A stretch of DNA of 64,000 nt from Runella salmonicolor (GCF_024158025.1 NZ_JAMZEL010000005.1:1-64000); one strand, 5' to 3'; shown: positions 36,201-44,648, counted from the stretch's first letter. The notes: a model not told the origin generated them from the sequence alone. Program-made: numbers and translations.

Positions 36201-36836
36201 TTGTTTGGCTTTGGCTACCTCCGCGACGCCCAAGGCCGTCAGGTATTTGATGCTGGTAATGGCCGTCCGTTACGTACGCCAACCCAGATTGCGTTTGGCA
36301 GTGCGCTGCCGCTGTGGGTGGGTGGATTTACCAATAACCTCACATACAGAGGCATAAGCCTTTCATTCTTGATTGATTTCAAACTAGGCCATAAGATGAT
36401 TTCGGGCACCAACCACAACGCGTGGCGGCACGGATTGCACAAAGCGACGTTGGTGGGAAGGGCCGAAAACTTCGTCATCGGAGATGGGGTAAACCCCAAC
36501 GGCGAGGTCAACAAAACCAAGTCAGGCGTGCAAGCCTATTACGAAACGGTACGCTCTCAAAACATCGCCGAAGAGTTTGTGTACAACGCAGGTCTGTGGC
36601 AATTACGCCAAATCACGATTGGCTACGATTTCACCAAATTCCTCCCCACAGCCATTCCGTTCATCAAAGGACTTCGGCTCAATGCCGTCGCCAACAACGT
36701 GGCCGTGCTCAAAAAATGGGTTCCCAATATCCACCCCGAACAATTCGGTTTTCCTTCCGATAACCTGATTGGACTAGAAGCCACGGGATTGCCCGTTACA
36801 CGCAGTATCGGATTTAATCTGAATGTTAAATTTTAA
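33285..36836 (+). CDS. SusC-family TonB-linked transducer with STN signalling domain (aldarate locus)
   Basis: An 1183-residue outer-membrane porter. After the signal peptide (to about residue 28) comes an STN (secretin/TonB N-terminal) domain (about 40-110), the part that touches FecR in signalling receptors. A linker, a carboxypeptidase-D-like domain (about 160-235; GTGLPGVSVLIKGT, FSYVGYESKEI), and the plug (IRIRGQSSFGGNNSPLIVVNGVPI; AASALYGSRAKDGVIMITTK) follow. The barrel ends IGFNLNVKF. It should both import a ligand and signal to FecR and the sigma factor. The genes downstream suggest that the ligand is a sugar diacid or a molecule that contains one. Confidence 0.93.
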   Translation: MKKSLQKSCGMGFMLLALSLSGHPIWAQTYARAYKLPQKSEAAAPTMLKLRDVLKDLKSRYQVDILFEGGLVEGITVSSDVVNLNANLEQNLDRILRTSGLSYKKVKNGSYVILETKKSPKTAEADARFQESVSPEQPTEKPITSEIPQVKSLEKAEVMAQTVKGKVTDEKGTGLPGVSVLIKGTQRGTTTNVDGAFQLEVPETAAVLVFSYVGYESKEITVGNQTNISVSLAPESKSLGEVVVTALGIKKQAKSIGYATATVGTEEMTVNRTANFMNALQGKMAGVNITSLGSGPAGTSKIRIRGQSSFGGNNSPLIVVNGVPIDNTNNGARGDVSEKGSNRTSDGGDGLSSINPDDIEAMTVLKGAAASALYGSRAKDGVIMITTKTRGTGSGISLSYNSNFTSETPLDYTDYQYEYGQGENGVRPTAPFPTSGQWSFGEKFQPGMTHILFDNITVPYEPQRNQISKFYQKGYTWTNTLTLSSGNENGGFSLSVSNLDNRTILRNSGYDRRTINLGFTQTLKKLTVSGNVNYSNEYRKNPPNIAEQDYSPVIIFNMANSMPLDLLEKYASDANGNETVWSRFTNRTNPYFALKRFDNIRNDRVFGNLTARYNFTNWLFLQGRVGQDYYSREQDYNLPTGTQRQPAAPAGFVNGQYVQDARNVRELNADFLLGANKTFGAVGVNVNVGGNQMYRRISRHNVFVQDFYTRDLYTIGNSRQRDATYEFSERQVNSLYASAEVSFKDYLFLNGTVRNDWFSTLSPANRSILYPSITASFVFSQAFATSLPSWINFGKIRAAYAEVGSDTDVSPYANNLFYGINPQQFPSPSGVAQPLGSISGSTVPNANLRPMRVSEKEFGLELKLFNNLIGLDFTYYDKLSSDQILRAQTSNAGGYLNQLINVGQSRNQGLEMLVNLNPIRRQDFSWNFIFNAAYNKTKVLDLGSGVSDNMITVGTGDFTGELRQVVGQPMGQLFGFGYLRDAQGRQVFDAGNGRPLRTPTQIAFGSALPLWVGGFTNNLTYRGISLSFLIDFKLGHKMISGTNHNAWRHGLHKATLVGRAENFVIGDGVNPNGEVNKTKSGVQAYYETVRSQNIAEEFVYNAGLWQLRQITIGYDFTKFLPTAIPFIKGLRLNAVANNVAVLKKWVPNIHPEQFGFPSDNLIGLEATGLPVTRSIGFNLNVKF

Positions 36837-36863
36837 GATTCAAATCACCAAAAGAGAATCAAG

Positions 36864-38387
36864 ATGAAAAAAATACGTATTTATCTCCCAATAATCGCCT
36901 GTTGCTTTCTGGCTTCCTGCGACAAAGGATTTGACGAAATGAACGTCAACCCCATTGCCCTGACCGCTGTTGACCCCGGATACCAGCTCAACACCGCTAT
37001 CGTCAACACCGCGCCGGGTTACGGTAATTTGAGTTACGAAACCACCATCGTCAAGCAAATGATTACGCCTTTCAGTGGTCAGGGTTCGGCGGCAAACTTC
37101 AACCAGGACAATCGGGGTGTAGCCTCTGGCAACTGGAATACCTACTATCAGACCAATATCAAGGAATTGACCGACGTGGTGGCCAAAACCAAAGACCTCC
37201 CTGCGCGTTCTAATCTTTACAACATGGCCCGCATCTGGAAAGCCTATTCCTTCATGTTGTTGACCGATACCTACGGCGACATTCCCTACACGCAGGCAGG
37301 CAAAAACTATCTGGAAGGCATTGCCACTCCCGTTTACGACACGCAGGAGTCAATCTATACCGCTATTTTGAGTGAATTGGATGCCGCTTCGGCTGGTCTG
37401 GATGCTTCCAAAGCAAGAGTAGCCAGCGATGTTTTGTACGACGGAGATGTGACCAAATGGAAACGCTTGGGCTATTCGCTACTGCTGCGCGCGGCCATGC
37501 GCCTATCAAAAGTTAACCCGACCAAAGCTGCCGAATACGTAGCCAAAGCCGTGGCGGGTGGGGTCATGCAAGCCAATGCCGACAATGCCATCATTCGTCA
37601 TAACGCCAATTTTACCAACCCTGTGGGTTCGCAACTCAACGGCGGCCAATCGGCTTTCTTTTATTTGGCCGAGGATTTTGTCACTTTTTTAAGCAAAAAC
37701 AATGACCCACGTTTAGCTTCGATTGCGGTTAGGTACGTGGGGGCCACCAGCGGCGCACAGCAGGTAGAATCCCGTGCTAATCGCACACCAGGGGTTCAAA
37801 TCGGAGCACCTTTGGGCTACGACAACACCACCATCAGCGCAGCCGTAACGGCCAACAAACTGGCGAGTCTGTGGGATTACAGCCAACTCGACCGCACCCG
37901 CATGGCGGGTCTGGCCGCGCCAAGTTTTCTGGTTACCTACGCCCAAACGCAACTTTTACTGGCCGAAGCCGCTTTTCGGAAATGGACCACAGGCGACCCC
38001 ACCGTCTTGTACGCCAACGGTATTCGGGCACACATGCAGCAATTTGCAAATTATGGAGCAAGCACGGCCATCGCCGACGCCGCCATCACCACTTACGTCC
38101 AAGCCAATCCGCTCGCGGTTGGCAAAGAATTGGAGCAAATCAACACCCAATACTGGGTTGCTTCTTTTCTGATTGGGCCCGAAGCATGGGCTAATTTTCG
38201 TCGCAGTGGTTACCCAATTTTGACGCCAAACCCTTATCCGGGCAGCGACCTTAAGACCGAGCCATTTATTCGTCGCCTGACTTATACCGACGCCGAGCTG
38301 AACGTAAATAAAACCAATGTAGAACAGGCCATTAGCCGCCAAGGCCCTAACCTTTTAGATACCAGAATATGGTGGGACAAGAAGTAA
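36864..38387 (+). CDS. SusD/RagB-family lipoprotein (aldarate locus)
   Basis: A 507-residue lipoprotein with lipobox FLASC (C19). It is of the SusD-like_2 type (ARIWKAYSFMLLTDTYGDIPYTQA near residue 115, LLLRAAMRLSKVNP, FLVTYAQTQLLLAEAAFRKW, and a C-terminal NTQYWVASFLIGPEAWANFRRSGYP). Surface lid for the upstream SusC, 27 bp away. Enzyme genes follow in the same direction after 28 bp. Confidence 0.92.
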   Translation: MKKIRIYLPIIACCFLASCDKGFDEMNVNPIALTAVDPGYQLNTAIVNTAPGYGNLSYETTIVKQMITPFSGQGSAANFNQDNRGVASGNWNTYYQTNIKELTDVVAKTKDLPARSNLYNMARIWKAYSFMLLTDTYGDIPYTQAGKNYLEGIATPVYDTQESIYTAILSELDAASAGLDASKARVASDVLYDGDVTKWKRLGYSLLLRAAMRLSKVNPTKAAEYVAKAVAGGVMQANADNAIIRHNANFTNPVGSQLNGGQSAFFYLAEDFVTFLSKNNDPRLASIAVRYVGATSGAQQVESRANRTPGVQIGAPLGYDNTTISAAVTANKLASLWDYSQLDRTRMAGLAAPSFLVTYAQTQLLLAEAAFRKWTTGDPTVLYANGIRAHMQQFANYGASTAIADAAITTYVQANPLAVGKELEQINTQYWVASFLIGPEAWANFRRSGYPILTPNPYPGSDLKTEPFIRRLTYTDAELNVNKTNVEQAISRQGPNLLDTRIWWDKK

Positions 38388-38415
38388 ATCATCTTGTTTT
38401 CATCCTTTTTTATAC

Positions 38416-39189
38416 ATGAAAAATCTAAAAAAACGACTCCAACAAGGAGAAACCCTCAACGGGTGTTGGTTAAATCTTGGAAGCCCACTCACGGCTGAAA
38501 TCGTAGGACTCTCAGGGTTCGATTGGGTCTTGATTGACTTAGAACACGGTGCCGGTACGGAAAAGGATGTATTGGCGCAATTGCAGGCGCTGGAAAGCAC
38601 GCCTACGGCCGCCTTTGTGCGCGTCGAGAGCAGTGATTCTGCCCGTATTTCACGGGTGTTGGACATGGGTGCGGCGGGCGTTATGTGCCCCAAAGTAAAC
38701 AATGCTATCGAAGCCAAAAAGGTAATCAACGGCCTGCATTATCCGCCGTTCGGCAACCGAGGCGTGGCCAAAATGGTCCGGGCAACGGGATTTGGGCAAA
38801 ATTTCCAGGCGTATTACGACGCCTCAAAAGAAAGCCTTTTAGGTATTATCCAAATCGAAACCGTAGAAGCCCTGAACCATCTGGACGAAATCGCCGCGTT
38901 GGAAGGGGTCGATGTACTTTTCATCGGGCCCGCAGACCTTTCGATGGAACTCGGGATTTTCGGTCAGTTCGACAATCCAATTTTCATCGACGCCCTCCAA
39001 AGAATCATTCAGGCCGCCCAAAAATCGGGCAAATCGACGGGTATCTTGTTTTTCAATCCCGACGATTACCAAAAGTACCACGACATGGGCATCCGTTTCA
39101 TTGCCTGCGGTGCCGACGCCACCTTTGTGGCCGACGGCGCACGGGCCATGGCTAAAAAATTAGCAGCAGCCCGGGCAACGTATACCTAG
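38416..39189 (+). CDS. HpcH/HpaI aldolase (probable 5-keto-4-deoxyglucarate aldolase)
   Basis: A 257-residue class II metal-dependent aldolase. Hallmarks are FDWVLIDLEHG (residues 35-45, base and metal site), FVRVES, MGAAGVMCPKVNNAIEA, IQIET (metal-binding Glu) and GPADLSMELG. The family includes GarL, which splits 5-keto-4-deoxy-D-glucarate to pyruvate and tartronate semialdehyde. The neighbouring reductase and glucarate dehydratase make that reaction the best guess. Alternative substrates for the family are 4-hydroxy-2-oxo acids and 2-keto-3-deoxyrhamnonate. Confidence 0.85.
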   Translation: MKNLKKRLQQGETLNGCWLNLGSPLTAEIVGLSGFDWVLIDLEHGAGTEKDVLAQLQALESTPTAAFVRVESSDSARISRVLDMGAAGVMCPKVNNAIEAKKVINGLHYPPFGNRGVAKMVRATGFGQNFQAYYDASKESLLGIIQIETVEALNHLDEIAALEGVDVLFIGPADLSMELGIFGQFDNPIFIDALQRIIQAAQKSGKSTGILFFNPDDYQKYHDMGIRFIACGADATFVADGARAMAKKLAAARATYT

Positions 39190-39248
39190 TACCGAAGCTT
39201 TCCGACGATTACCCACCAACCAACCTCCGTTCCTAAACCTTTTTTTGA

Positions 39249-40688
39249 ATGACTGATCCCATTTTTATCCTATCCGTTGGTGTTCTTATCGTAGTCGGTG
39301 GCATCATTGGGCTTAAATTACACCCCTTTTTGGCGCTTTTGTTAGGGGCATTTGTGGTAGCGTTGATGACGCCTGCTGCCGTCATTGAGCAGTTTGCACT
39401 GGCCAAAGGCACTGCTCCTGCGGCGGCATTGGCGTTATCCAAAAAAGGCATCGGCGAGCGCATTGCCACCGAATTTGGGAATACCTGCGCCAAAATCGGT
39501 ATCCTAATTGCCATGGCCGCCATCATTGGCAAATGTATGCTCGAAAGCGGCGCCGCCGAGCGCATCATACGGTCAGTTTTACGCCTCACGGGCATCGACA
39601 AAGCACCCGCCGCGTTTTTAGTGAGCAGTTTCTTTTTGGGTATTCCCGTGTTCTTTGACACCGTTCTTTTCCTGATGATTCCCTTGGCCAAAGCCATGAC
39701 GTTACGGATTGGCAAAAACTACCTTTTACTCGTTTTGTGTATTATGGCGGGTGCGGCCATGGCTAATTCACTGGTGCCACCCGCCCCCGGACCGTTGTTT
39801 TTGATTGGAGAAATGCATATTCCGATTGGTTTGATGATGATTGCCGGCACGATTGTCGGGCTGTTTACCATTACTGCTGGCTATTTTTTCGCCCTGTGGG
39901 CCAACAAAAAATGGCCGATTGAACTGCGAGATTCATTGGATGCTAAGCTGGAAGACCTCAAATCCATTGCCGCTAAAGAAACCAAACACCTGCCCGGGTT
40001 GGGCGTTTCGTTGCTGCCAGTACTGATTCCCATCGTGTTTATCTGCGCCGACACCTTCCTGAGTAATCTATTCAAGCCGGGTGAGACCCAATCGCCCTTT
40101 TTGAGCAATCTCATCACGGTTGTAAAGTTTTTCGGCGACAAAAACATTGCCATCGTCACGGGCGGGATTGCCGCTCTATTGCTATTGGCCAGCCAAAAGA
40201 AAGACAACAAAGAGGGCCTTACACCTTTTGTGCAGGCAGCTTTGATGAGCGGCGGCGGCATTATTTTGATTACAGCGGCGGGCGGGGCTTTTGGCGGAAT
40301 GTTACAACAAACAGGCATTAGCGCCCGCATTGCCGACATGACCAAAGAGTACCAAATGGCCCTCATTCCGATGGCGTTTTTCATTGCCGCCGTGGTGCGT
40401 ACCGCCCAAGGTTCGGCTACGGTTGCGCTGATTACCGCGTCGGGAATTTTGTCGGGAATGGCCAATAATGCCAATCTGGAGTTTCACCCCGTGTACTTGG
40501 GCCTAGCCATCGGCTGTGGCTCTAAGTTGGTGCCTTGGATGAACGATGCAGGTTTCTGGATTATCTGTAAACTCAGCAATTTGACCGAAAAAGAAGCCTT
40601 GAAAACCATTTCACCTCTACTAGTAGTGATGGGATTGACGGGCCTCGTGGTCATCATGATAGGGGCAAAACTATTCCCTTTGGTGTAA
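39249..40688 (+). CDS. GntP-family permease (sugar acid/H+ symporter)
   Basis: A 479-residue inner-membrane transporter with about 12-14 membrane segments. Gluconate permease family marks include FFLGIPVFFDTVLFLMIPLA, SLVPPAPGPL near residue 175, AQGSATVALITASGI near 380 and the terminal hydrophobic helix. Known members import gluconate, fructuronate, idonate or glycerate. In this operon it is expected to carry the sugar acid released in the periplasm (glucarate or an aldonate) into the cell. Signal-free N-terminus with an ATG 60 bp after the aldolase gene. Confidence 0.9.
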   Translation: MTDPIFILSVGVLIVVGGIIGLKLHPFLALLLGAFVVALMTPAAVIEQFALAKGTAPAAALALSKKGIGERIATEFGNTCAKIGILIAMAAIIGKCMLESGAAERIIRSVLRLTGIDKAPAAFLVSSFFLGIPVFFDTVLFLMIPLAKAMTLRIGKNYLLLVLCIMAGAAMANSLVPPAPGPLFLIGEMHIPIGLMMIAGTIVGLFTITAGYFFALWANKKWPIELRDSLDAKLEDLKSIAAKETKHLPGLGVSLLPVLIPIVFICADTFLSNLFKPGETQSPFLSNLITVVKFFGDKNIAIVTGGIAALLLLASQKKDNKEGLTPFVQAALMSGGGIILITAAGGAFGGMLQQTGISARIADMTKEYQMALIPMAFFIAAVVRTAQGSATVALITASGILSGMANNANLEFHPVYLGLAIGCGSKLVPWMNDAGFWIICKLSNLTEKEALKTISPLLVVMGLTGLVVIMIGAKLFPLV

Positions 40689-40716
40689 AGATTCTAACGT
40701 AATTATAACTCAATCG

Positions 40717-40752
40717 CTCTTTGTCCTCTGCGGGGCTCTGCGTGATACATTT
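40717..40752. repeat. Degenerate copy of a dispersed CTCTGnGTnnTA repeat
   Basis: The sequence CTCTTTGTCCTCTGCGGGGC followed by TCTGCGTGATA in the 76-bp gap between GntP and the reductase resembles the right arm of the nested palindrome at 42809-42900 (CTTTGTGG...CCGTGGCTCTCTGTGTAAT). Both lie in gaps of the same operon. Confidence 0.45.
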
Positions 40753-40764
40753 ATTTTTAAAAAT

Positions 40765-41625
40765 ATGGAAAAAGTAGGATTTATCGGACTAGGAATCATG
40801 GGAAAACCCATGGCTTTGAACTTACTGAAAGCAGGCTACCCCGTGTCTGTTTTGAGCAAAAGCAGCGCCGCCACCGAATTGACCGAGGCTGGCACAACAG
40901 CCTTTTTGACAACTAAAGAACTAGCCCAACACTCCGACGTCATCATCACGATGTTGCCCGATTCACCCGATGTGGAGCAGGTGGTTTCGGGAGCCGACGG
41001 CGTGTTGGAAGGCATTCAAGCGGGGGCGTTGTTTATTGATATGTCGACCATTGCACCAGCTACGGCGGTGAATATCTACCACTTAATGCAGGCCAAAGGC
41101 GTAGAGGCCTTAGACGCTCCCGTTTCGGGCGGACAAGTCGGGGCCGTTGGCGCCACGCTTTCAATCATGGTTGGCGGTAGTGCCAATGCTTTTGAGCGAG
41201 CATTGCCGTTGTTTCAGGCCATGGGCAAAAACATTGTGCATATCGGTGAGCCCGGCGCGGGTCAAACTACCAAAGCCTGCAACCAAATGATTGTCGGCAT
41301 GACGATTCAGGCCGTGGCAGAGGCTTTTGCCTTGGCCCAAAAAGCGGGCGTTGACCTCGAAAAAATGCGGGAAGTATTGCTCGGGGGCTTTGCCCAAAGC
41401 CGCATTCTTGATCTCCACGGCAAACGCATGATTGACCGTAATTTCAACCCCGGCTTTAAAATAAAATTACACAAAAAAGACATGGGCATTGCCCTCCAAA
41501 CGGGCGAAGAATTTTCCGTGCCTCTCAAAGGCACGGCGTTGGTAGCGGCCCAAATGGAAGCCGCCGTAGCGCAGGGAAACGGCGAACTCGACCACAGCTC
41601 GCTGTTATTGCTACTGGAAAAATAA
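40765..41625 (+). CDS. garR: Tartronate semialdehyde reductase (2-hydroxy-3-oxopropionate reductase)
   Basis: A 286-residue NAD(P)-dependent 3-hydroxyacid dehydrogenase of the beta-HAD family. The Rossmann motif GFIGLGIMGKPMALNL is at residues 5-20, the substrate loop DAPVSGGQVGA near 118, and the catalytic lysine in GQTTKACNQM near 170. It would reduce tartronate semialdehyde to D-glycerate, the third step of glucarate/galactarate breakdown. A glycerate kinase, needed next, is not in the window. Position right after the aldolase and permease strengthens the GarR call over other beta-HAD members. Confidence 0.85.
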   Translation: MEKVGFIGLGIMGKPMALNLLKAGYPVSVLSKSSAATELTEAGTTAFLTTKELAQHSDVIITMLPDSPDVEQVVSGADGVLEGIQAGALFIDMSTIAPATAVNIYHLMQAKGVEALDAPVSGGQVGAVGATLSIMVGGSANAFERALPLFQAMGKNIVHIGEPGAGQTTKACNQMIVGMTIQAVAEAFALAQKAGVDLEKMREVLLGGFAQSRILDLHGKRMIDRNFNPGFKIKLHKKDMGIALQTGEEFSVPLKGTALVAAQMEAAVAQGNGELDHSSLLLLLEK

Positions 41626-41682
41626 TCTTTCAACGCCCTTTATCCAACTGTAACCTTTAACCGTGGCTTGCCACTTACTACG

Positions 41683-42798
41683 ATGAAACGTACCGATTTC
41701 CTAAAAACAATGACGGCAGGCTCCGTAGGAGCGGCCATTTTCGGGCCCGATCACGCCAAGGCCGCCACCTTACCTACTCCACCCAAAAAAGTACTCATGA
41801 AAGTGGGTTGCCAATCGGGCGGCACGAGTGTGGAAAATCTCGAATTTAAAGCCCGCCACGGGGTATTTAATATCGACGGAGGCTCTCCAAAAATCATTCC
41901 CGGCAAGGGATGGGACTTGGAAGATTCATTGGCAAAAAAAGAAGCCTGCGAGAAGTACGGCATCAGCCTTGACGCTTACCACTATCCGCTGACCTCGGCA
42001 GGGATTGATAGAGTAGCCTACCCTAATATAATGCTCGGCAAAAGTCCAGAGCGCGACCGCGAAATCGAATATCTTCAGCAGATGATTCAGGTAGCGGGCA
42101 AAACGGGCATTAAAGTATTGAATTACAACACCACCATACTGCCCGTGCTTCGCACTGGAAAATACACCGACCCCAAACGCGGCAATGCTGAATACAGCGC
42201 GTGGAATTATGAAGAAGCGTTGAAAAGGAATGACCCCAAGACAGTAGCGGGGGATGTTTCTGTTGATCAGATATTTGAGCGAATCACTTACCTACTCGAC
42301 CGTATTCTGCCCGTTGCCAAGGAGTATAAAGTTAAATTAGCCAACCACATCGCCGACCCACCAGTACCTGCCGCTTATCGGGGCGTAATGCGTTGGAATA
42401 GCCCCGATGTTTTTAAAGGGATTCAACGTTTTGCCAAACTTTACGACAGTGAATACCACGGGTTTAATTTTTGCATCGGCTCCATTGCCGAAGGTTTGAA
42501 AGACCCCAAAAACGACATTTATCCCATCATCAAATGGGTTGGCGAACGCAATCAGATTTTCAATGTCCATTTGCGAAACATCAAAGGCAATTTTAATAAC
42601 TTTCAGGAAGTGTACCCTGACAACGGCGAAATGAACTTTGCGCAGGTAGTCAGAGCGTTACGGGATGTGGGCTATGCAGGCATGGTCATGCCCGACCACG
42701 TGCCCCACCACCACGACCCCGCCGCCAGTTTACAGGCTTTTTCGTTTTGCTACGGCTACATTAAAGGACTACTGCAAACCGTTTCGGAAGAAGTGTGA
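41683..42798 (+). CDS. Exported mannonate dehydratase/sugar isomerase-like TIM-barrel protein
   Basis: A 371-residue protein with a Tat-like or Sec export signal at the N-terminus (MKRTDFLKTMTAGSVGAAIF, cleavage near AKA). The body resembles the mannonate dehydratase UxuA/sugar phosphate isomerase TIM-barrel group: FNVHLRNIKG, GEMNFAQVVRALRDVGYAGMVMPDHVP and FCIGSIAEG are UxuA-like. UxuA dehydrates D-mannonate to 2-keto-3-deoxygluconate. The leading TTG at 41668 was rejected because the KRTDFLK signal starts at the ATG at 41683. An exported form is odd for a cytosolic pathway (see findings). Family-level call only. Confidence 0.78.
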   Translation: MKRTDFLKTMTAGSVGAAIFGPDHAKAATLPTPPKKVLMKVGCQSGGTSVENLEFKARHGVFNIDGGSPKIIPGKGWDLEDSLAKKEACEKYGISLDAYHYPLTSAGIDRVAYPNIMLGKSPERDREIEYLQQMIQVAGKTGIKVLNYNTTILPVLRTGKYTDPKRGNAEYSAWNYEEALKRNDPKTVAGDVSVDQIFERITYLLDRILPVAKEYKVKLANHIADPPVPAAYRGVMRWNSPDVFKGIQRFAKLYDSEYHGFNFCIGSIAEGLKDPKNDIYPIIKWVGERNQIFNVHLRNIKGNFNNFQEVYPDNGEMNFAQVVRALRDVGYAGMVMPDHVPHHHDPAASLQAFSFCYGYIKGLLQTVSEEV

Positions 42799-42808
42799 GG
42801 TTTTTAAC

Positions 42809-42900
42809 ATTACACAGAGGAAAATAGCATTTTTATAAAGAACCACAGAGAGTATTTTCTTTGTGGTTCTCATCTTTAACTCCGTGGCTCTCTGTGTAAT
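42809..42900. repeat. Nested inverted repeats (two-level palindrome)
   Basis: The outer arms ATTACACAGAG (42809-42819) and CTCTGTGTAAT (42890-42900) are perfectly complementary. Inside, AGAACCACA (42839-42847) pairs with TGTGGTTCT (42862-42870), extendable to 13 bp with one mismatch. The structure fills the gap between the TIM-barrel and glucarate dehydratase genes. Similar sequence lies at 40717-40752. Confidence 0.7.
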
Positions 42901-42941
42901 AAAAATCGCTAATAAAATATTTTTAAAAAATCACTTTTCTT

Positions 42942-44246
42942 ATGTCATCTACATTTGGCCCCCGTATCAAAGAAATCATCATTACGCCCATTGCCGTTGT
43001 TGACCCGCCCCTGCTCAATGCGGCGGGGCTGCACGCTCCTTATGCGCTTCGTACCATCATGGAGGTGATTACCGACGATAATATTTCGGGCATCAGCGAA
43101 ATACCGGGGAATAAAGATATTGATGCGGCTTTGGAAGAAGCCAAAGCGTTGCTCATCGGTCGGGATGTATTTCAATTAAATGAAATCAGGCATGTGTTGG
43201 TGGAGCGTTTTGGTACTGACACTTCGGCCCAACGCGGCGAAACACCTTGGGACCAACGCAAATTGGTGCATATTTTCAGCGCCGTAGAAGTGGCCTGCAT
43301 GGACATCATCGGTAAAGTAACAGGACGGCCAATTGTGGATTTGCTGGGTGGAAAAATGCGCGACCGCGTGCCTTTTTCCGCCTATCTTTTTTATAAATAC
43401 GAAGGTGCGGGCGGAGAATTAGCTTTTGACATCGACCCCAACGCGACGGGATGGGCCGCTGCCCGACAGGCAAGTGCCTTGAATCCAGCAGAAATTGTAG
43501 CCCAAGCCCAAGCCATGTGCAAGGAGTGTGGTTTTCAATCTATTAAACTCAAAGGCGGCGTGTTTGAGCCGCGTCAGGAGGTAGATGCCATGTTTGCATT
43601 GTACGATGCCTTCGGCCCGAATGTCCCGCTCCGTGTTGACCCCAACGCCCTCTGGACCGTAGAAACGGCCATCAAATACGGCAAAGAAATGGAGCCGATT
43701 CTCGAATATTTAGAAGACCCCACACGCGGGCAGGAAAACATGGCGAAGGTACGCAAAGCCCTCAAAACGCCGCTTGCTACCAATATGTGTACCACATCGT
43801 TTGAGGATATTCCCAACAGCATTGCCCTTGGCTCGGAAGATATTATTTTGAGCGACCATCATTTTTGGGGCGGCCTGCGCGCCTCCATGACCCTTTCGGG
43901 CATTTGCGAGACCTTTGGGCGCGGCTTGTCGATGCACTCCAACAGCCACTTGGGCATTTCGTTAGCGGCCATGGTGCATTTGGGCGCGGCATTGCCAAAA
44001 ATGACGTATGCCTTAGACACGCATTACCCTTGGCAATCGGACGAAGTTATCGTGGGCGGGCGTTTTAAGTTTGAAGAAGGCGCCGTACTCGTGCCGCAAG
44101 AACCCGGCTTGGGCGTAGAGCTTGACCGCGAAGCGTTGGCAAAACTCCACCAAAATTATCTTGCTTGCGGCCTCACCAAACGTGACGACGAACCCGAAAT
44201 GCAAAAAAAGGTTCCCGGCTGGAAATTCAAATCGGTTCGCTGGTAA
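42942..44246 (+). CDS. gudD: D-glucarate dehydratase (enolase superfamily)
   Basis: A 434-residue cytoplasmic enzyme of the glucarate dehydratase subgroup in the mandelate racemase branch of the enolase superfamily. The KxK catalytic pair is K202-L-K204 in IKLKGG. Metal ligands appear as Asp233 (RVDPNALWT), Glu258 (YLEDP) and Asn281 region (NMCTT). DHHFWGG (305-311) and the catalytic His332 in MHSNSHLG complete the site. It removes water from D-glucarate (or L-idarate) to give 5-keto-4-deoxyglucarate, the substrate of the aldolase encoded upstream. Length matches E. coli GudD closely. It is the last gene of the operon. Confidence 0.92.
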   Translation: MSSTFGPRIKEIIITPIAVVDPPLLNAAGLHAPYALRTIMEVITDDNISGISEIPGNKDIDAALEEAKALLIGRDVFQLNEIRHVLVERFGTDTSAQRGETPWDQRKLVHIFSAVEVACMDIIGKVTGRPIVDLLGGKMRDRVPFSAYLFYKYEGAGGELAFDIDPNATGWAAARQASALNPAEIVAQAQAMCKECGFQSIKLKGGVFEPRQEVDAMFALYDAFGPNVPLRVDPNALWTVETAIKYGKEMEPILEYLEDPTRGQENMAKVRKALKTPLATNMCTTSFEDIPNSIALGSEDIILSDHHFWGGLRASMTLSGICETFGRGLSMHSNSHLGISLAAMVHLGAALPKMTYALDTHYPWQSDEVIVGGRFKFEEGAVLVPQEPGLGVELDREALAKLHQNYLACGLTKRDDEPEMQKKVPGWKFKSVRW

Positions 44247-44335
44247 TGCCTCTGCGTTATTGCTTTGTTCTGAAAATTCTGGTACTTTGTAAAATAAAGG
44301 GAGACTTTACGAAACAAAACGCAACCTATTTTTGA

Positions 44336-44617
44336 ATGAAGTTAACGTGGACATTCTATCCGAAATATCAGGACAGCATCACCCTCACCGTGGTGTACGT
44401 GCCCGAATTGGATAATCATCACTTACCCAGGGGCGGTTTTTTATACGAGCCTACCAATACGGCTTACGTCAACTACGACTCTTATCGCTGTTTTGACAAA
44501 GGCGACACCAAGATGAAACAGGACGCCTTCGGGCAGCTTGTTAGAATCTTGGAGCCAAAAGTCGTATTGCCCAATGAGTTGTTGCTTGATTTTAAAACGC
44601 CAGAGCGGAGGGTTTGA
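44336..44617 (+). CDS. Small protein of unknown function
   Basis: A 93-residue soluble protein without signal peptide, starting MKLTWTFYPKYQDSITLTVVY and ending in LLLDFKTPERRV. It is rich in Tyr, Asp and Leu. I do not recognise a family. It sits 89 bp after the glucarate dehydratase gene in the same direction, with an AT-rich upstream stretch containing TACTTTGT, one base short of the TAnnTTTG box. It may be a separate unit. It is kept as probably real because of its start, length and codon pattern. Confidence 0.5.
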   Translation: MKLTWTFYPKYQDSITLTVVYVPELDNHHLPRGGFLYEPTNTAYVNYDSYRCFDKGDTKMKQDAFGQLVRILEPKVVLPNELLLDFKTPERRV

Positions 44618-44648
44618 CGGAACATTTCATTTATCCTTCGCTACTACT

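Noticed and set aside
40717..40752. Terminator between GntP and the reductase gene
   Set aside because: No stem of useful length forms; it looks like a degenerate repeat arm.
42809..42900. Riboswitch or attenuator for glucarate dehydratase
   Set aside because: The nested palindrome has no T tract or known riboswitch core, and a related sequence elsewhere in the operon makes a dispersed repeat more likely.
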